From assembly GCA_964017195.1 (NCBI GenBank), contig OZ024891.1:4769494-4833493 (forward strand): 64,000 nt of DNA, written 5' to 3'. Positions within the stretch are counted from its first letter, which is position 1. Each line of letters opens with the position of its first letter. The position numbers were made by a program, and so were the translations under genes. Positions 11,201 to 24,103 of the stretch are shown here, one piece after another. The DNA comes from Siderastrea radians (lineage: Eukaryota; Cnidaria; Anthozoa; Scleractinia; Rhizangiidae). The notes beneath the pieces were generated by a model that saw only the letters and a program-made list of their open reading frames with translations, searched no databases and had not been told where the DNA came from.

Positions 11201-14200
11201 TGTCTGTATTGAGCTGTAGTTGCTATATTAAGAAATATCAACCCCTGTAGAGAGAAATGTGTTCTTGTGCACGTTGCTGTGTATAGAATAAACTAGCAAA
11301 AAATTTCTGTGATTGAGTTGTTTAAGAAATGCATACGTTTGTTTTAAGCTCTGTAATTTTCTAGTTAACCCGTAGCTGACAATTTTGGTGTGCAATAAAT
11401 TAGGAGTCATTTTATGATTTTAGAAGTATCTGTAAAATGAACTTTGTTTTCTTACATGTTTATTTACGGTTGAGTTGTTTTTCTCGATTTCTCGCTTTCC
11501 TTGTTGCCTGCAGCCTTTGTTTATTTCCTTTCCCCAGCTCATTATGCATAATCTCTCTTCGAAAGATACCGTAATGGCCTTGAATATGGGTATCATTTGT
11601 AGCCATTACATTTCTTAAATATGTTACACTTACAAAACATTTCATCTCAAGACGTTCCCATATAAGCATTGCAGATTTTAATGCTGAGCATAACTGGCCA
11701 AGTCCTGGGTTGCCACTGGGCAAATGAATTAATTTAATAAAAACATAATGGTTTGTCTGTTTGCAGGCATGATTCATTAGTCAAGTTTTCAAATAATGTT
11801 CTCTTTAATTTGCTACTATACTTTTAACTTGTGTTGGACTGTTATCGAAATCCATGGTAATTTCTGCACTTGCACTCCATGCTGTCCACTTACAGGTTAA
11901 CCAAGGCAACTGAATAAAATGACTGAGGATGCAATTAGACAATATCTGACTTTATCTGAAGCAAAATATACACAAATACCAGGGAAAATACAAACTTTTC
12001 ACAACCCTTTGTACTGCTTTGTCCATTTCAAGCTTCAGATCCTGCTGGGAGTTTGTGGATATATTCTGTTCGGATTAAACTAACCCTGTGTAAATGCATC
12101 TTTAGTGTTTGTCTTCAGTGTAATTTTAAACATGAAAAGGCATTTATTATGTACTGGACTATTGTCGTATCAGTGTGCATGTGGAATGCCATCTTTCAAA
12201 TGTACTTTTTGGTAATGACTATTTAAATTGGTTTTAAAAAAGCTAATTTACATGTCATCATCATTTGATTTGTTCTCATTTGTGAACTCTAGATCTTTAT
12301 GCTTTGCTTTTAGAGATTTTAATTTGTTAGAAAAGTCTTTGTGATGTCAATTTGGAAATGTGAATCTCTAAAAAGCCAAGACAATAATGTTCAAAGTTAA
12401 TTTCCAATCTTTAATGCCCTTCAGAAAAAGGCCCAGAATGGGGACCGCGTTCACAACTTCTTGATGACCCTATGAAAACATTCTCAAATTGGAGTAAAAA
12501 AAAAAAACACTATTTCTTCCAAGTCTTCGACATGTATAAGCTGTGTACGTTTAGGTCTTATCATTAGAAAGGACACTAAAATAATGATATGAACAACTTA
12601 TCACAACAGATGACAAAGAATTTGTTTTCTTATTTTTTAGATAAAACACCGTCATCACTGCCAACAGATAAAGTGCGCTTCATTCTCGGTGGAGAGGAAA
12701 ATGACGAATGTCACAAAATGTTCACAGAGATGGCAGCATACCAATGTGACAAGGATGGAAATGAGGAATGGAGGGAAACAGCACGATGGCTAAAGTTTGA
12801 GGAAGATGTTGAAGAAGGCGGAGACCGCTGGAGTAAGCCACATGTAGGCACCCTGTCACTGTACAGTCTGTTTGAACTGCGAAGTTCTCTTTTGCGTGGA
12901 ACAGTGTTATTGGACATGAATGCAAGTAATTTATCCCAAATTGCTGGTGAGTGTCAGGAAATGTTTCTTTAATTTGATTGTCAGGGGTTTCAATAACTTT
13001 TTTATAAGTGGCTGGTGAAGGTGGAATAGGCAGCTGTGACCACGAAAAAGGTCCCTTTCCTCTTTTATAAATACTCTTAAAAGATGACGATAAGAGGCCT
13101 TATAAGTGGCGGTAAACCCTGCTGGTAACTGGCTTTTATTGAAACCCCTGGATTGCTGCTAGGTTTTGAATTTAAAAACAAAAATTATGCTTATGAGGGT
13201 ATTCTAGTGACTGTCAAACCTGTTGGCCTATGGAGCACAAAATTAGCACTGCAGTTAAGGTATCATATTTGAATGATCAGACTAGCCCATAGGATTTCAT
13301 TCAGACATAAAAGAGCCTTGTCTTCGTAGTGGCAATTAAGTTAGTTTTATTTTTTATGGTCTTACTCTGAGATCATGATTTTTCTTCCTAAAAGATCTTG
13401 TGCTTGATGACATGGTGAACAAAAATCATTTGGATCAAGATTGTCGACAGAGGGCAAAGGAGGTTCTCTTGAAGAAACATCGTCATCAGGGCAATCCAAG
13501 AAGCTCAAAGAAGAGCAAGTCTGGCATGAGTAGTTTTGGATCGTTTGCAAAGAAAGCTTCATCGGCTGGTTTAAGTGACTTGCTTAAACGATCAGACTCA
13601 ACACCAAAGACAACGGCGCTAGCTCCACCAAAGTTAGAAGTGGTAAACGAAAAAGGACAGGATGGAGATTTTCCTCACCTGCCATCCGCTGTTGACTTGG
13701 TAGGAAAACAAAAAGAGAGTGATGCAAGAGATGAGATTCCGAGGTCAGATTCGGATGTTTGTGTAGAGGTAAATGGTTATATCATTATAATAATTATTTT
13801 TATCCTTCTTTCAAAACCTTATCAGGGAGACACATAAACCATGTTGTGTATGATTGCACTTTCTCCCAACAACGTTTCTCAATGAAATGTTGGCTTTGCA
13901 GATCTTTGGTTCCCAAGTTGTCATGGAAACTAGTCTGAGTTATTGAACTGAACCCCCAGTGCATTGATTTTGGCAAAGAAGAAGTCTAGACTTTGGTGGC
14001 CGCATTCTTTTGGCCAATCTAAATGTGTTTCATATGATCAAAAATTAGATTTTCCATTCCATTTAGGACACACCAATGTTAGTTTTTAAACTGAACAATT
14101 CATGTACCAATGTAGATTGTTCAGAGTGTTTTTTTTTTTTTTACAAGTTCTGGATTGTGCATTTCACTTAGTGAGCTTACATCCTGTCCTGTATAGCATG

Positions 14201-17200
14201 CATTCATTCAGAATGGGGAAGCAAATGTGGATCTGTTTTCAGATTTTTGTTACAGCTGACATGAAAATCTAAACAATCTGGAATAACTAAATTTGGAAAT
14301 GAATTTACTATAGGGAGTGCAACCTTTCTTGACTTAAAAACCCTTGTTCCACAGCAGTTCGACAACAACTTCATGAAGAAAATTCCACCTGGAGCTGAGG
14401 CATCCAATGTCCTTGTTGGAGAGTTGGATTTCTTAAAAAAGCCTGTGACAGCATTTGTGCGTCTAGAGAATGCTAGTGTTCTTGGTAACATCACAGAAGT
14501 TCCTGTACCCACCCGGTTCATCTTCCTCATGTTGGGTCCTCCCGGTACACCTGGGCGATACCACGAGGTTGGGCGTGCCATTGCCACCCTAATGTCTGAT
14601 GAGGTATGTTCTTCTATGTGATGTCTACTGAAGCAGTCACATGTTTTGCCTGGTAGTTTAAATTGTCAAATTTTCTTGGTATTTTTGTTGTACTGATTTA
14701 CAGTTATTTTGGTTTTGTTTAAGATTTTTCATGAGGTTGCCTACAAAGCTCATTGTCGTGAAGACTTGTTGGCTGGAATCGATGAGTTTCTGATGCAGGT
14801 ATTTAATGACTTAACAAATTCCTCAAATTATATGGTCAGCTGGCACAAAGGTCACAAGTTCCAGGGACTTGTTGTGAGGCTGTAGCAAGTTCCATGTGCA
14901 TATAAACAGAAGGGCACTTGCTGAAGTGATGCATTGACGTGGTTCGTAACACACTTGTGAGTCATTGGACTATAAAATTGCAACATTGTAGTCTCGTAAA
15001 AGGGGGGCTCAAAACATTGTAAGATTCAAAGTTTATTATTTCTGTTTTACAACAAAGTTCTTCCTGGGCTTCATGGTAAACTTGCTGGAGAACCTGTCAC
15101 CTTACTGATCTACTTTTGGATGAAAACATGCATCAGGGATGTGAAACTGTGTGTCTGGGAAAACCCTTCTCATGCTGTATCTTGATTCTCCTTATCTTCA
15201 TTGTATTTATATTTTATTTTGTAGGTCACAGTTTTACCTCCAGGTGAATGGGACCCATCCATTCGCATTGAGCCTCCAGATGCCGTCCCATCCCAGGACA
15301 AACGATTGGAGTCTGCTAAATCGGGAGGTAATGGTGGAGGAGAAGAACACGACCCTGCAGGAGACAGAGAAGAACAACTGAAGAAAACAGGAAGGTTAGT
15401 GAGAATTATTTTTTAAACGTGAAACAGTACACTGTACTTTAATAGGACTACCTGGCAGCGTGTGTGTGTCAGTGAGATGTCCCAGGGCAGGTCCAACTTA
15501 GTTGTATGGCCTCACTCACCACAAGTTCCCCATAGCTCAGTGGTTAGAGCATCCAACCGGCACCTGGAAGGTCATGGGTTTGACTCCCGTTGGGAGAACT
15601 CAGATTTTTTCTGACTTAATACAACTTGAACATTCTTCTTTAAACACAGGTTCAACATTCTTGCAGGCTTTCATTTTGTTCTCAGTTCTGTTTCCCTGAG
15701 GTACTAGTTGGAACCTTTTAAACAAATCCAGTAAGTGGTACACATGTAAAAGGGAAGGACTTGAACATAGGATCCCTTGTTTACAAGACTAGTGCCCCTC
15801 TTACAAGGCCAAGCTTCCCCCAGTAAACTAAATTTTCATACCGGTAGGTTGTTGATTGATACCTATCCTTCAACCTTGCAGATTGTGTGGAGGTCTCATT
15901 GCTGACATGAAGCGGCGTGCTCCATGGTACTGGAGTGATTTTAAGGATGCTCTGAACCCTCAGTGCATTGCATCAGTCATCTTCATCTACTTTGCTTGTT
16001 TGACACCGATCATTACATTTGGAGGTTTAATGGGAACCAAGACGGGAAAATATATGGTAATTTCGATTTATCCCTTTACGGCAAGTGGGTTCTATTTGTC
16101 GTGATGGTCCAGGTAAAAGTGGCTCCTAAAAGGACTGTTGTTTGAAAAAATACATGTATATCGACTCATGCTTTGACAACTCAAGTGTATTTTACTAAAA
16201 GAAAACTCTTGCATTTGAAAAGTTTATTCTGTTTATTACATTTAGCCTGATGTGCTAAGGGATAATTTTCTGTGTTTTTTGTGGTGATATTTTTGGCTTG
16301 TATGTTTGGATGGCATGTTATTTGTCAGAAGTAAACAGTAACTAAGGTTAGAACTCATTTGATTACAGGCGGCTATGGAACAGATCTTGGCTGGAGGTAT
16401 TGGAGGCGTCCTCTTCTCACTGTTTAGTGGACAACCTCTCATCATTCTTGGCGCAACCGGCCCCATGTTAGTCTTCGAGGAAATTCTCTACACATTTTGT
16501 GAGAAAAGCGACATTGACTACCTACCATTCCGGTTGTGGATTGGGGTTTGGACAATGTTATACTGCTTTATACTTGTAATAACAGATGCCAGTGCGTTTG
16601 TGAGATATTTCACTCGTTTCACAGAAGAGTCCTTTGCCACTCTCATTGCACTGATTTTCATTGTTGAGGGCTTCAAAAAGCTCTTCCATGTTCTGGATGA
16701 TCACCCAGTGCCAAAGTTTAGTAACCCTAATACTACTATAGATGGGGTATATATAAACTGGCACAGATGTGCGTGCTTACCCAAAGGTATAAAGGACAAT
16801 ATATCATGGCATGGCAACATAACTGGAGCTGTCCTTCCTTATTCCATTGGAGACTGCAAGAGATTTGATGGTGAGCTTGTGGGTCCAGGATGTGATGATA
16901 ATGTATTTTTCCTGTCTGTGATCCTTTCTGTGGGTACTTTTGCACTGGCAATTTCACTGAAGGGATTCCGTACCAGTACTTATTTTCCAACAAAGGTGAG
17001 GCTCTTAAACTTAATTAAACATCCTGAGAGGTTACCACCAACTTTTTTGAACAGTCGCACTTAAGGATTTCATGTCAAGACTAAAGTTAGAACCACGTGA
17101 GCTGTATAACAATATCAAAAGAGCACAGAAAAGTACTGGTGAAATTTTTATCAGAGGAAACCCTTACCCTGGCATTTTGGGACCTAAATATGCAGTTTCA

Positions 17201-20200
17201 CCTGCAGCCTACACATATTTCAGACTAGTTGACAAAACTTATGAGGCTCGGGCAAAGTTGGTGAGAAATTTGTTTTGAGACTAAAACAGCTCAAAACCCA
17301 TATTTGTTAGCTTTTACGGAGGAATCCCCCCCCCAACACAGATTTAAGAATGTTAACTTCACTAAACTGATAAGGATGATGAGGAATAGTGAACATGCTG
17401 AGAATCTTATGAATGTTGTCTTGATGAGCCTGTAACATTAGCAACAAAGCAAAACAGATCATTTACATTCAAGTGATCCTGTTCCTAACAGGTCCGTGCT
17501 GTGATATCCGATTTTGCCATCCTGATTGCCATAGTGATAATGGTGGGTGTGGATATTGGGTTTGGCGTCAACACACCAAAGCTGGACATTCCACTGAAAT
17601 TTGAACCAACAGCAAGTGACAAGAGGGGTTGGGTGGTCCCTCCGCTAGGTAGGAATCCTGTATGGACCATACCTGCTGCGGCTATCCCAGCACTACTGGC
17701 AACTATTTTGGTTTTCATGGATCAGCAAATCACTGCACTCATTGTGAACAGACGAGAACACAAATTAAAGGTACAGTTATTTGTTTCACATTTGCAAGGT
17801 GCTCAAGGTTCTGTTTCTTGGTGCGACGTGTGTAGTTTGATAGGATCTGTGCTGACTTGCAGTTTGCAGTACCAAAAATTTTTCAAGTAGTTTTGTACTT
17901 CTATAACTATGAACTTGTGTGCAACTTGATAAGCATATTATTGCTTCATCAATGGCTCTCTAATTAACTATTTCTTGTCTCCTTTTGCAGAAAGGTGCTG
18001 GTTATCATCTGGATCTTCTTCTTGTGGCCATTATCATTGGTATTTGTTCATTGCTGGGTTTGCCTTGGGTAGTAGCAGCAACTGTTCTGTCGGTTGGTCA
18101 TGTGCAGAGCTTGTTTGTTGAGTCACAATGCACGGCTCCAGGAGAAAAAACACAGTTTCTTGGTGTAAGGTACGGTGGACAACTCCTTACCTAGAAATGT
18201 CTGGATTTTTAGTGAAGCACAAGAAAGAGAAATTATGGGCCTTGTGATTGACCCTTGACATGCTCTGTGCAGTAAATTCTTTGAACTGCACGCCTGTTGT
18301 GGCTATTCGTTTTCTTTTTCTTCTTTTGTTCTTTGTTACATATGTTAATGTATTTTCTCGCTTTTGCATGCTTTTATTTTAATTTGCTATGTAAATTTCG
18401 TTCTGTTCATTTCACATTAAGTTTTCCACATTCCGATCTACTTCAGTGTAACCTCTACGGTCGTTCGTAACGTATGTAATTTTTTGGTTCCCTGAACTCC
18501 TTCCTATCTCCAGCATTTGGAATTTACTTTTTGTTTCTTCAATAAAAGTCAATTCATTTGCTGGAAGTGTTTATGTACTTATGAAAAGTCGTGCGGTACA
18601 CTTATCGGAGTGGCCCTTCGCCTCTTCAACGCCATTTATCCATTTGGTCTCACGGGAGTTCAGTCAAGTGACTAGCCCATTATTTTCTCGTCCCTCAATC
18701 TAATTAGTCACTCAATTTGAGACTTAAGCCTCGAGTCAAGACTTATGACTCATAAGAGTCTCTCAACTTACCATTAATGACCTGTACTGGATCTAATTTT
18801 ACAGGGAACAACGTGTGACCGGGACCTTTATATTCATCTTGATTGGCTTGACTGTGTTTATTGCACCATTGTTAAAGGTAAATTTCAGAGCTTATTGTAA
18901 ATGCATTGTACATTTGAATTTGGATAACTTGACCTGTTTAATCATGAATCACTTCCTGTAGCAGGAAGCAGCTGTGACATGCTTCTCGCTCATGGATGGG
19001 ACACTAGCCCATCACAGGGTTTCCACCCCATTCTGTGTGGTTTCCTTTTGGTTGAAAGTTCACCAACACCCATTTATACACCTAGATAGAGAGAGACAAT
19101 GTGTAACAAATATTCTTGTCTGAGAAGGCCACATAACATCAGAGATTAGGCTGAATCAGGCAGCCTTCAGATAAAAATTCCTGCACACTATTTACTCAAC
19201 CTCCACACATCTGCAACCTGGCTAAAGGCCATCATCCAGTCACTACTGTCTAGCAAGGACTTATATTCCTCCCTTGTATTTTAGTTTCCATGCTTGGCTT
19301 CCTTGACATGAATATGTTTTTTCTTGTTTGTTTCAGTATGTTCCAATGCCTGTTCTTTTTGGCCTTTTCTTTTACATGGGATTTTCTGCACTCAAGGGAT
19401 TACAGGTTAGATCAGTTTCTTGGTACATGTTATAAATTAAAATAAACTAGCTGGTATCCGTGAACAATTCACCACTCAACAACACGGTTGACTTTCCCAA
19501 GTCCTTTAATTGTTTTTCAGGTTATTAGGCCACCCGTGACTTCGTCGCTTGCTCAGTCGCTTTGCAATCTCATTGAAGTTCGCTTTGCTCACTTTACTTG
19601 CAAAACACAGGGCAAATTAATATCAATCGAAGAGGTGGACTTGGAGCAAGTCTAGGACACGATGTTTTGAAAGCCGACACCAATTTGCATAAGTGGTTGA
19701 AATTAGTCACACAACATGGCGCGATGTTTGCTTAGTGAGAGAAATGTGCGACTTTTCTGGAAATTCTCGCAAAGTGGATTTTTTGGATTTAAAACCAAAT
19801 TGTGCACATCCTTGCCAGGAAAGTATAGAAATGGTGTGGTTGTGGCTTTTTGTTACTTGGCCATTTTTCTATGACGAGTGGAGAACAGCTAATCCACTTC
19901 ACATATTATATATAAGATTTGTAAATGGTTTGAACCCAGGAGTCATCTCATAGGTCAGTAAATTGTGATTGTCCAGGTGCGTGTAGTCCTGAGAAGGACT
20001 GTTTGTGGTGATATTGACTGACGTTTTGACAACCTGAGCCAAAGTCATCATCAGAGTCAAGAGAACTGTGAATTGCCAGTAGATGTTATACGTCTCTGGT
20101 CGTTGTCCTGATAGGTTGACAATCTCAAAGTGAATGTGGTGGAAACCTACCCAGTAGACTTGCTCAACTTAATCTTGTTGGTGAATTTTCATGATATTTT

Positions 20201-20419
20201 TTGTCCTTCTGACAGTTTTTTGAGCGAATAAAGATCGTCTTCATGCCTGTCAAGCACCAGCCAGATCTGATGTATCTGCGTCAAGTTCCACTCAAAAGAA
20301 TTCACATCTTCACATTCATTCAAGTCTTTTGTTTGGCCATCTTGTGGACCATCAAGTCCACTGATGCTGCACTTATCTTCCCTATCATGGTTTGTGTCAT
20401 TTTTCTTTAATTAGTATTG

Positions 20420-20477
<58 letters not shown>

Positions 20478-20567
20478 CATCAATATTATTATTATTATCA
20501 TCTTCATCATCATCATTATTATTATTATTTTCATGTGTATATGACCCAATTAATAATAATGATGATG

Positions 20568-20622
<55 letters not shown>

Positions 20623-21785
20623 CAACAATAATAATAGTTTGTAATAATTCCTAGTAGCAGTTAAGTGAAGCTCATGCTGTTCTTCTTTCACCCTTTAAGG
20701 CACCACTGATGTATTCACACATTTCCTGCTTAATGTCCACTGGGCCAGCAAATATTGTCTAATAGCATATTTTCCTTCCAACAGAAAAACTGATTTGAGA
20801 AATCCTCTCTTGCAGGTTTTAATGTTAGTCGCAGTCCGTAAGGTTATGGAGAAAATCTTTTCCCTTTATGAACTTGAGGTACTGGATGATTTGATGCCAG
20901 AAAACATCAAAAAACAGAAAGCTGAACTGGAGGCAGCAAAAAAGAAGAAAGATGATGACTATGAGTATGGGGAAGATGACTACGAGTGTCCAGAGGATGA
21001 TCCAGATGGCAAAAAGGTGAAAATAACTTAACCCTTTAAACCCAGGGTCAGCATATCAATTCTCCTTACTGGTTGCCATACATTTGTTGTAGTGCTAGTT
21101 TGGAGAAGTTGTTCAAATATCAAAAGAGTTCATCCCTGGTGATTCCCTTAATTCTCAACACCTGTGCACCTGATGCTGATCACTATTGGGGCTTGAAGGG
21201 TTTAGATATGAGTCTGTCATTGAAAATGCGAGTTAATAGTTGACTGTCGGGTTGTGCTGATTCATTGTTAATCTAATGATAATTTTTTATCTCCCCTTCC
21301 AGGATGTCCCTGATGGGAAAGAATTGAATGGAACAACACCCCATGCTGAAACGGAAAAAATAAACATCTCTGAGGAGATGTGTAAAACATCGCTGTGGAA
21401 GACATTTGTGAAGGATGGTTCGACGAAAAAGCCCCAAAGCAGAAAAAGCAAATCCAGCGACAAGCACAAGCATAAGCACAGACATCACCATCACAAAAAC
21501 AAGCATCATCGACAAAGAAGAGACAAGGATGAGGAAGAAGAAGAAGATGAAGGATTGTGGATGCTCGGCAAAAAACATCATGATGATGATGATGAAGAAG
21601 AAGGCAGTGATGCAGAATTGCAGAGAAAACTTTCAACTATTAATGAGGATAAGAATGATGTGGTGATTGATATGGATCAGATACAGAAGTCTCTTTTGGA
21701 GGTAGATGAATCCGGTGATGTGCCATTGCCTGGAGAAGGAAGCGATCCTGCACCTGCTGAAGGTGATGCTGAGGCTGTGGTTTGA
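7810..21785 (+). CDS. SLC4 family bicarbonate transporter (Na+-coupled NBC/NDCBE-like)
   Basis: An integral plasma-membrane carrier that should move HCO3-/CO3(2-), probably with Na+. Exons: 7810-7839, 8135-8219, 10369-10503, 12641-12946, 13395-13768, 14355-14603, 14724-14798, 15225-15394, 15882-16056, 16369-16995, 17492-17770, 17991-18169, 18805-18877, 19337-19405, 20216-20389, 20816-21016 and 21303-21785. They sum to 3,684 nt, or 1,227 residues, against about 1,100 in vertebrate relatives. VYVGVHIPL and a His/Arg stretch follow the variable N-terminus, as in NDCBE/NBCn proteins. A cytosolic domain follows ([33 protein letters not shown]). The membrane domain starts near residue 490 and includes [17 protein letters not shown], an outer loop with four Cys and NTT/NIS/NIT sequons, [10 protein letters not shown] and FLGVREQRVTG. 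The roughly 205-residue tail has His-rich and acidic runs. The family is certain. Na+ dependence is inferred from overall resemblance. Confidence 0.95.
10155..10230 (+). other. Alternative first coding exon of the SLC4 gene (isoform B)
   Basis: An ATG at 10155 opens 25 codons ([20 protein letters not shown] and five more) plus one base before a GTACGC donor. The phase-1 donor joins in frame to the acceptor at 10369. The exon cannot be spliced after 8135-8219 with the upstream AG sites, since both give a quick stop. It therefore reads as an alternative start exon, as vertebrate SLC4 genes use. A pyrimidine tract and AG just upstream suggest a further noncoding 5' exon. Confidence 0.6.
12982..13150. 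mobile_element. 169-bp hAT-like MITE in an SLC4 intron
   Basis: Perfect 15-bp terminal inverted repeats: CAGGGGTTTCAATAA at 12982-12996 and its reverse complement at 13136-13150. The CAGGG start is typical of hAT ends. Flanks share GATTG (left GATTGT, right GATTGC), but a clean 8-bp duplication is not visible. It lies between exons 12641-12946 and 13395-13768 and carries no coding sequence. Confidence 0.75.
15525..15625 (+). mobile_element. tRNA-derived SINE head
   Basis: The 75 bases from 15525 to 15599 have a possible acceptor stem (GTTCCCCA against TGGGAGAAC), an A box in ATAGCTCAGTGGTTAGAGC and a B box in GGTTTGACTCC. The anticodon arm is irregular, with a loop of about nine bases, so this is not a working tRNA. 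CTCAGATTTTTTCTGA follows, matching the body of the element at 2774. It sits in an SLC4 intron. Confidence 0.6.
15735..15830 (-). repeat. tRNA-like SINE fragment, minus strand
   Basis: GAACATAGGATCCC followed by TTGTTTACAAGACTAGTGC and TCTTACAAGGCC reads on the minus strand like the T arm and anticodon arm of a degraded tRNA-derived element. It is short and diverged and lies 100 bases from the SINE head at 15525. Confidence 0.35.
16085..16195. repeat. Degraded copy of a dispersed repeat shared with 19975-20150
   Basis: Words such as GGTCCAGGTAAAAGTGGCTCCT, GGACTGTTGTTTG, GACTCATGCTTTGACAACTCAAG correspond in order to CCAGGTGCGTGTAGTCCT, GGACTGTTTGTGG, GACTGACGTTTTGACAACCTGAG at 19975. Both copies are intronic. 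Confidence 0.45.
17030..17165 (-). repeat. Single diverged copy of the ~100-125 bp monomer in an SLC4 intron
   Basis: Reverse-oriented words CTTAAGGATTTCATG, AGACTAAAGTTAGAACCAC, TGTATAACAATA and ACAGAAAAGTACT match, in order, the inverted monomers at 34100-34200. Confidence 0.6.
18980..19155. repeat. Intronic dispersed repeat (CCCATTTATACACCT type)
   Basis: Ordered words GGATGGGACACTAGCCCATC, ACAGGGTTTCCACCCC, CACCCATTTATACACCT and AGAGAGAGACAATGTG resemble a repeat I recall as common in marine invertebrate genomes, where a B-box-like end often follows. Only one copy is seen here, so the repeat status rests on recall. Confidence 0.35.
19975..20150. repeat. Dispersed repeat copy (GGACTGT / GACGTTTTGACAACCTGAG type)
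   Basis: The better preserved copy of the repeat also seen at 16085-16195, with AGTCCTGAGAAGGACTGT and a CATCATCAGAGTCAAG block. It lies in the SLC4 intron before the exon at 20216. Confidence 0.5.
20415..20640. repeat. Compound ATT/ATC and AAT trinucleotide microsatellite with inverted halves
   Basis: About 110 bases of (TTA)n with ATC interruptions are followed, after a short spacer near 20530-20550, by about 85 bases of (AAT)n. The two halves are complementary and could form a long hairpin. It lies in an SLC4 intron just after the donor at 20389. The long Leu and Asn open frames here are artefacts. Confidence 0.9.
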
Positions 21786-24103
21786 GGTGTTTCTATGGCA
21801 ACATCAGTCTTGATGCAATGGCATCTCCATATATCCATACAGCAAGTAACAGCTGCGTAAATTTAAATCTGAGCAGCAAAATGTACTTGCTTGATGATGT
21901 TAATTTTACCAGCTTGACATACATGATGTTTTTCTTTTTTAAATTTTACAACACTGAAACTCCTCTGCCCAAATAATGTGATAATGTGTTCCAACTGCTT
22001 TGAAATGATAATTTAACTGGTAATGCTTAGCCTATACAATGTGAGACAGTTTCTCTTCTTCACATTCTAGGACATTATTTAACATTACAAGTGAATGGGA
22101 AACACATGTAAGTAATTAAGAACTAAAGTAAGGTAATTGTAATAGTAAAAAACTAAAAGCTTCCATTCTTGGATAGAAAGTAATGATAGCAAGGGTTGTT
22201 GCTCTGAAAAGGTTTAATCATATTAATGCATCAAAATATAAAATGATCTTAAGAATACTAATATTAATGGTTTCTAGCTGTGTTGCTGTGATCAGACATG
22301 TAGATTTTTTTTAAAAACAGCATTTGGAATGCTATTTTGTAGGTAAATAATTGCATGTATTAAGGGTGTATGCAAGCTTTATTTTCATTATGATAGAAAA
22401 CTGTCTAGTGTAGTTGTGGTATGTAATGAAATAACAGTAGGTTATGATGTGTATCTTCATTTCTGGTTGTTAAAAAATAATTTTAAAACAGGCCAGATCA
22501 CAAACAAATAAACAATTTTGGCTGTTAATTAATTTTAAACCCAGCTTTCAAACAAACATTTGAAACGGGCCAGCTCGTGTAAAAAGAAAAGAATAGAAAA
22601 AACAGCGTAAAGTAGTTTTTATTCAAAATTTTCCAGCAAAGAGAAAGATTAGTACTGATTAATTGCTGCTTTCTGGTTGCATTTAATAAGTTTAATTATT
22701 TTTGTATTTTAAGTAATTAAGGCTAAACAGAGGCAGGCCCTCTCATTAATGGTTTTCAGCTATAATTTCAACCTCCATATTCGTATTTGGTTTTAAACAC
22801 AATACAAAGGAATGAAATCCAGATGTGTGAATGGGTAGGAAACTAAATGTCTGTTTGAAAAGTAATCTTCCTTTTACTTTCCTTCTCCCACCTGTTCAGC
22901 TAGACACAATAATGTAATAATTTAATTATTTTGAAATGCTGGCACAAAACTAAAACAGTACATTTGATGCGTTTACGTCCTGTGAAACAAATTTTCAGCA
23001 ATCTCGTGTTTGAATTTTGAGAGAATTTATTTATTTCAAACTTGTGTAACATGCAAAGATTCTGGCAGTTGCAGTTGTCTTAGTTGTAGATTTAGTTAGC
23101 CTTTCACTGCAGCACTTAAAGCCAATTGAATTTTCAGTGGTGGTTTCTTAATTTATTTGTTCAACATATTTCTAATATCCTAGTTGGGGAGATTTTGTAG
23201 TAATTTGGGAACAAGTGTGCTATTCCAGACGAACGACTCGATTCAACTTCTTTCTGGCATTCTTTCCTGTTTCACCGGGGTTATGTTTCGGACAACGTTC
23301 ATGGTCTTGTGCTGTCAAATTAATATTTCAAACTTTTCCAATCTACTGGGGCTGTGAAATGTATGATTTAGTGTAATTCCATGTATAATTAAGTAGAATG
23401 ATTAGTTTGTAAATGTTCTTAAATGTTCATAAAATGTTCTCTATGTTGTTGCAAGGGTAGGATTAAGGTATAAACTGGGGTTTTAATGAGCTTTGTACAA
23501 AGTACCTAACTTGTGAAACATTCAATATTTATAGTTTAAGCACATTGTAAATTTAGTTGATGCACTAATGAAGTAAGTGTGCTGGTTTTTGTAAGGTCAC
23601 AGATATTTCAATTAAGACGATGTATGTTCAGAAAAATAATTGGTTCTTTTTGTATCTTTTACAAGTGAAAAACAAGGTTTAATATGAAAGATGGCTTCTC
23701 ACTTTCTTTTCTCGATCTTACAAACGTTTGGAAATATAATTTTCTTGTTGGGAAGCCCGCACAAGTAGTAGGATTGGGTTCAAAAATCACGGGGAAAGTA
23801 CGTCGTCAGTAAATCTACTCCAAAACCAATAGAACATTGGTTTCGCATTACATTACAGCGAAGCGTTTAAGGCAGTGACGACTTAGAATTAATTAGCGTA
23901 CTTTTAACGAACTCATCTTCACGTGTGCCTTGATTTTAAAGTTGTCATCGCACTCTGATTAGGATAGTTGATCTGTCGAAAGTATGTTAAATAATTTGCA
24001 GTGGTCTCACTTAACTCTAAATTAAGGCATTTTTAGTAATGAGTAATTTCAAGAATCCAAACCGTTGTAATTTAGTGCAGGTCTTACCCAGAGCATAAAT
24101 AAA
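21786..24103 (+). other. Probable SLC4 3' UTR
   Basis: AT-rich sequence with no gene-like open frame after the SLC4 stop at 21785. AATAAA occurs at 24098-24103 (and an earlier one near 22506). The convergent coiled-coil gene ends only 1.4 kb further on. The true cleavage site needs transcript data. Confidence 0.4.

Noticed and set aside
15525..15599. tRNA gene
   Set aside because: A and B boxes are present, but the anticodon arm is irregular and a SINE-type body follows. It is better read as a tRNA-derived SINE.
20407..20691. Poly-Leu and poly-Asn frames
   Set aside because: Both come from the trinucleotide microsatellite in an SLC4 intron.
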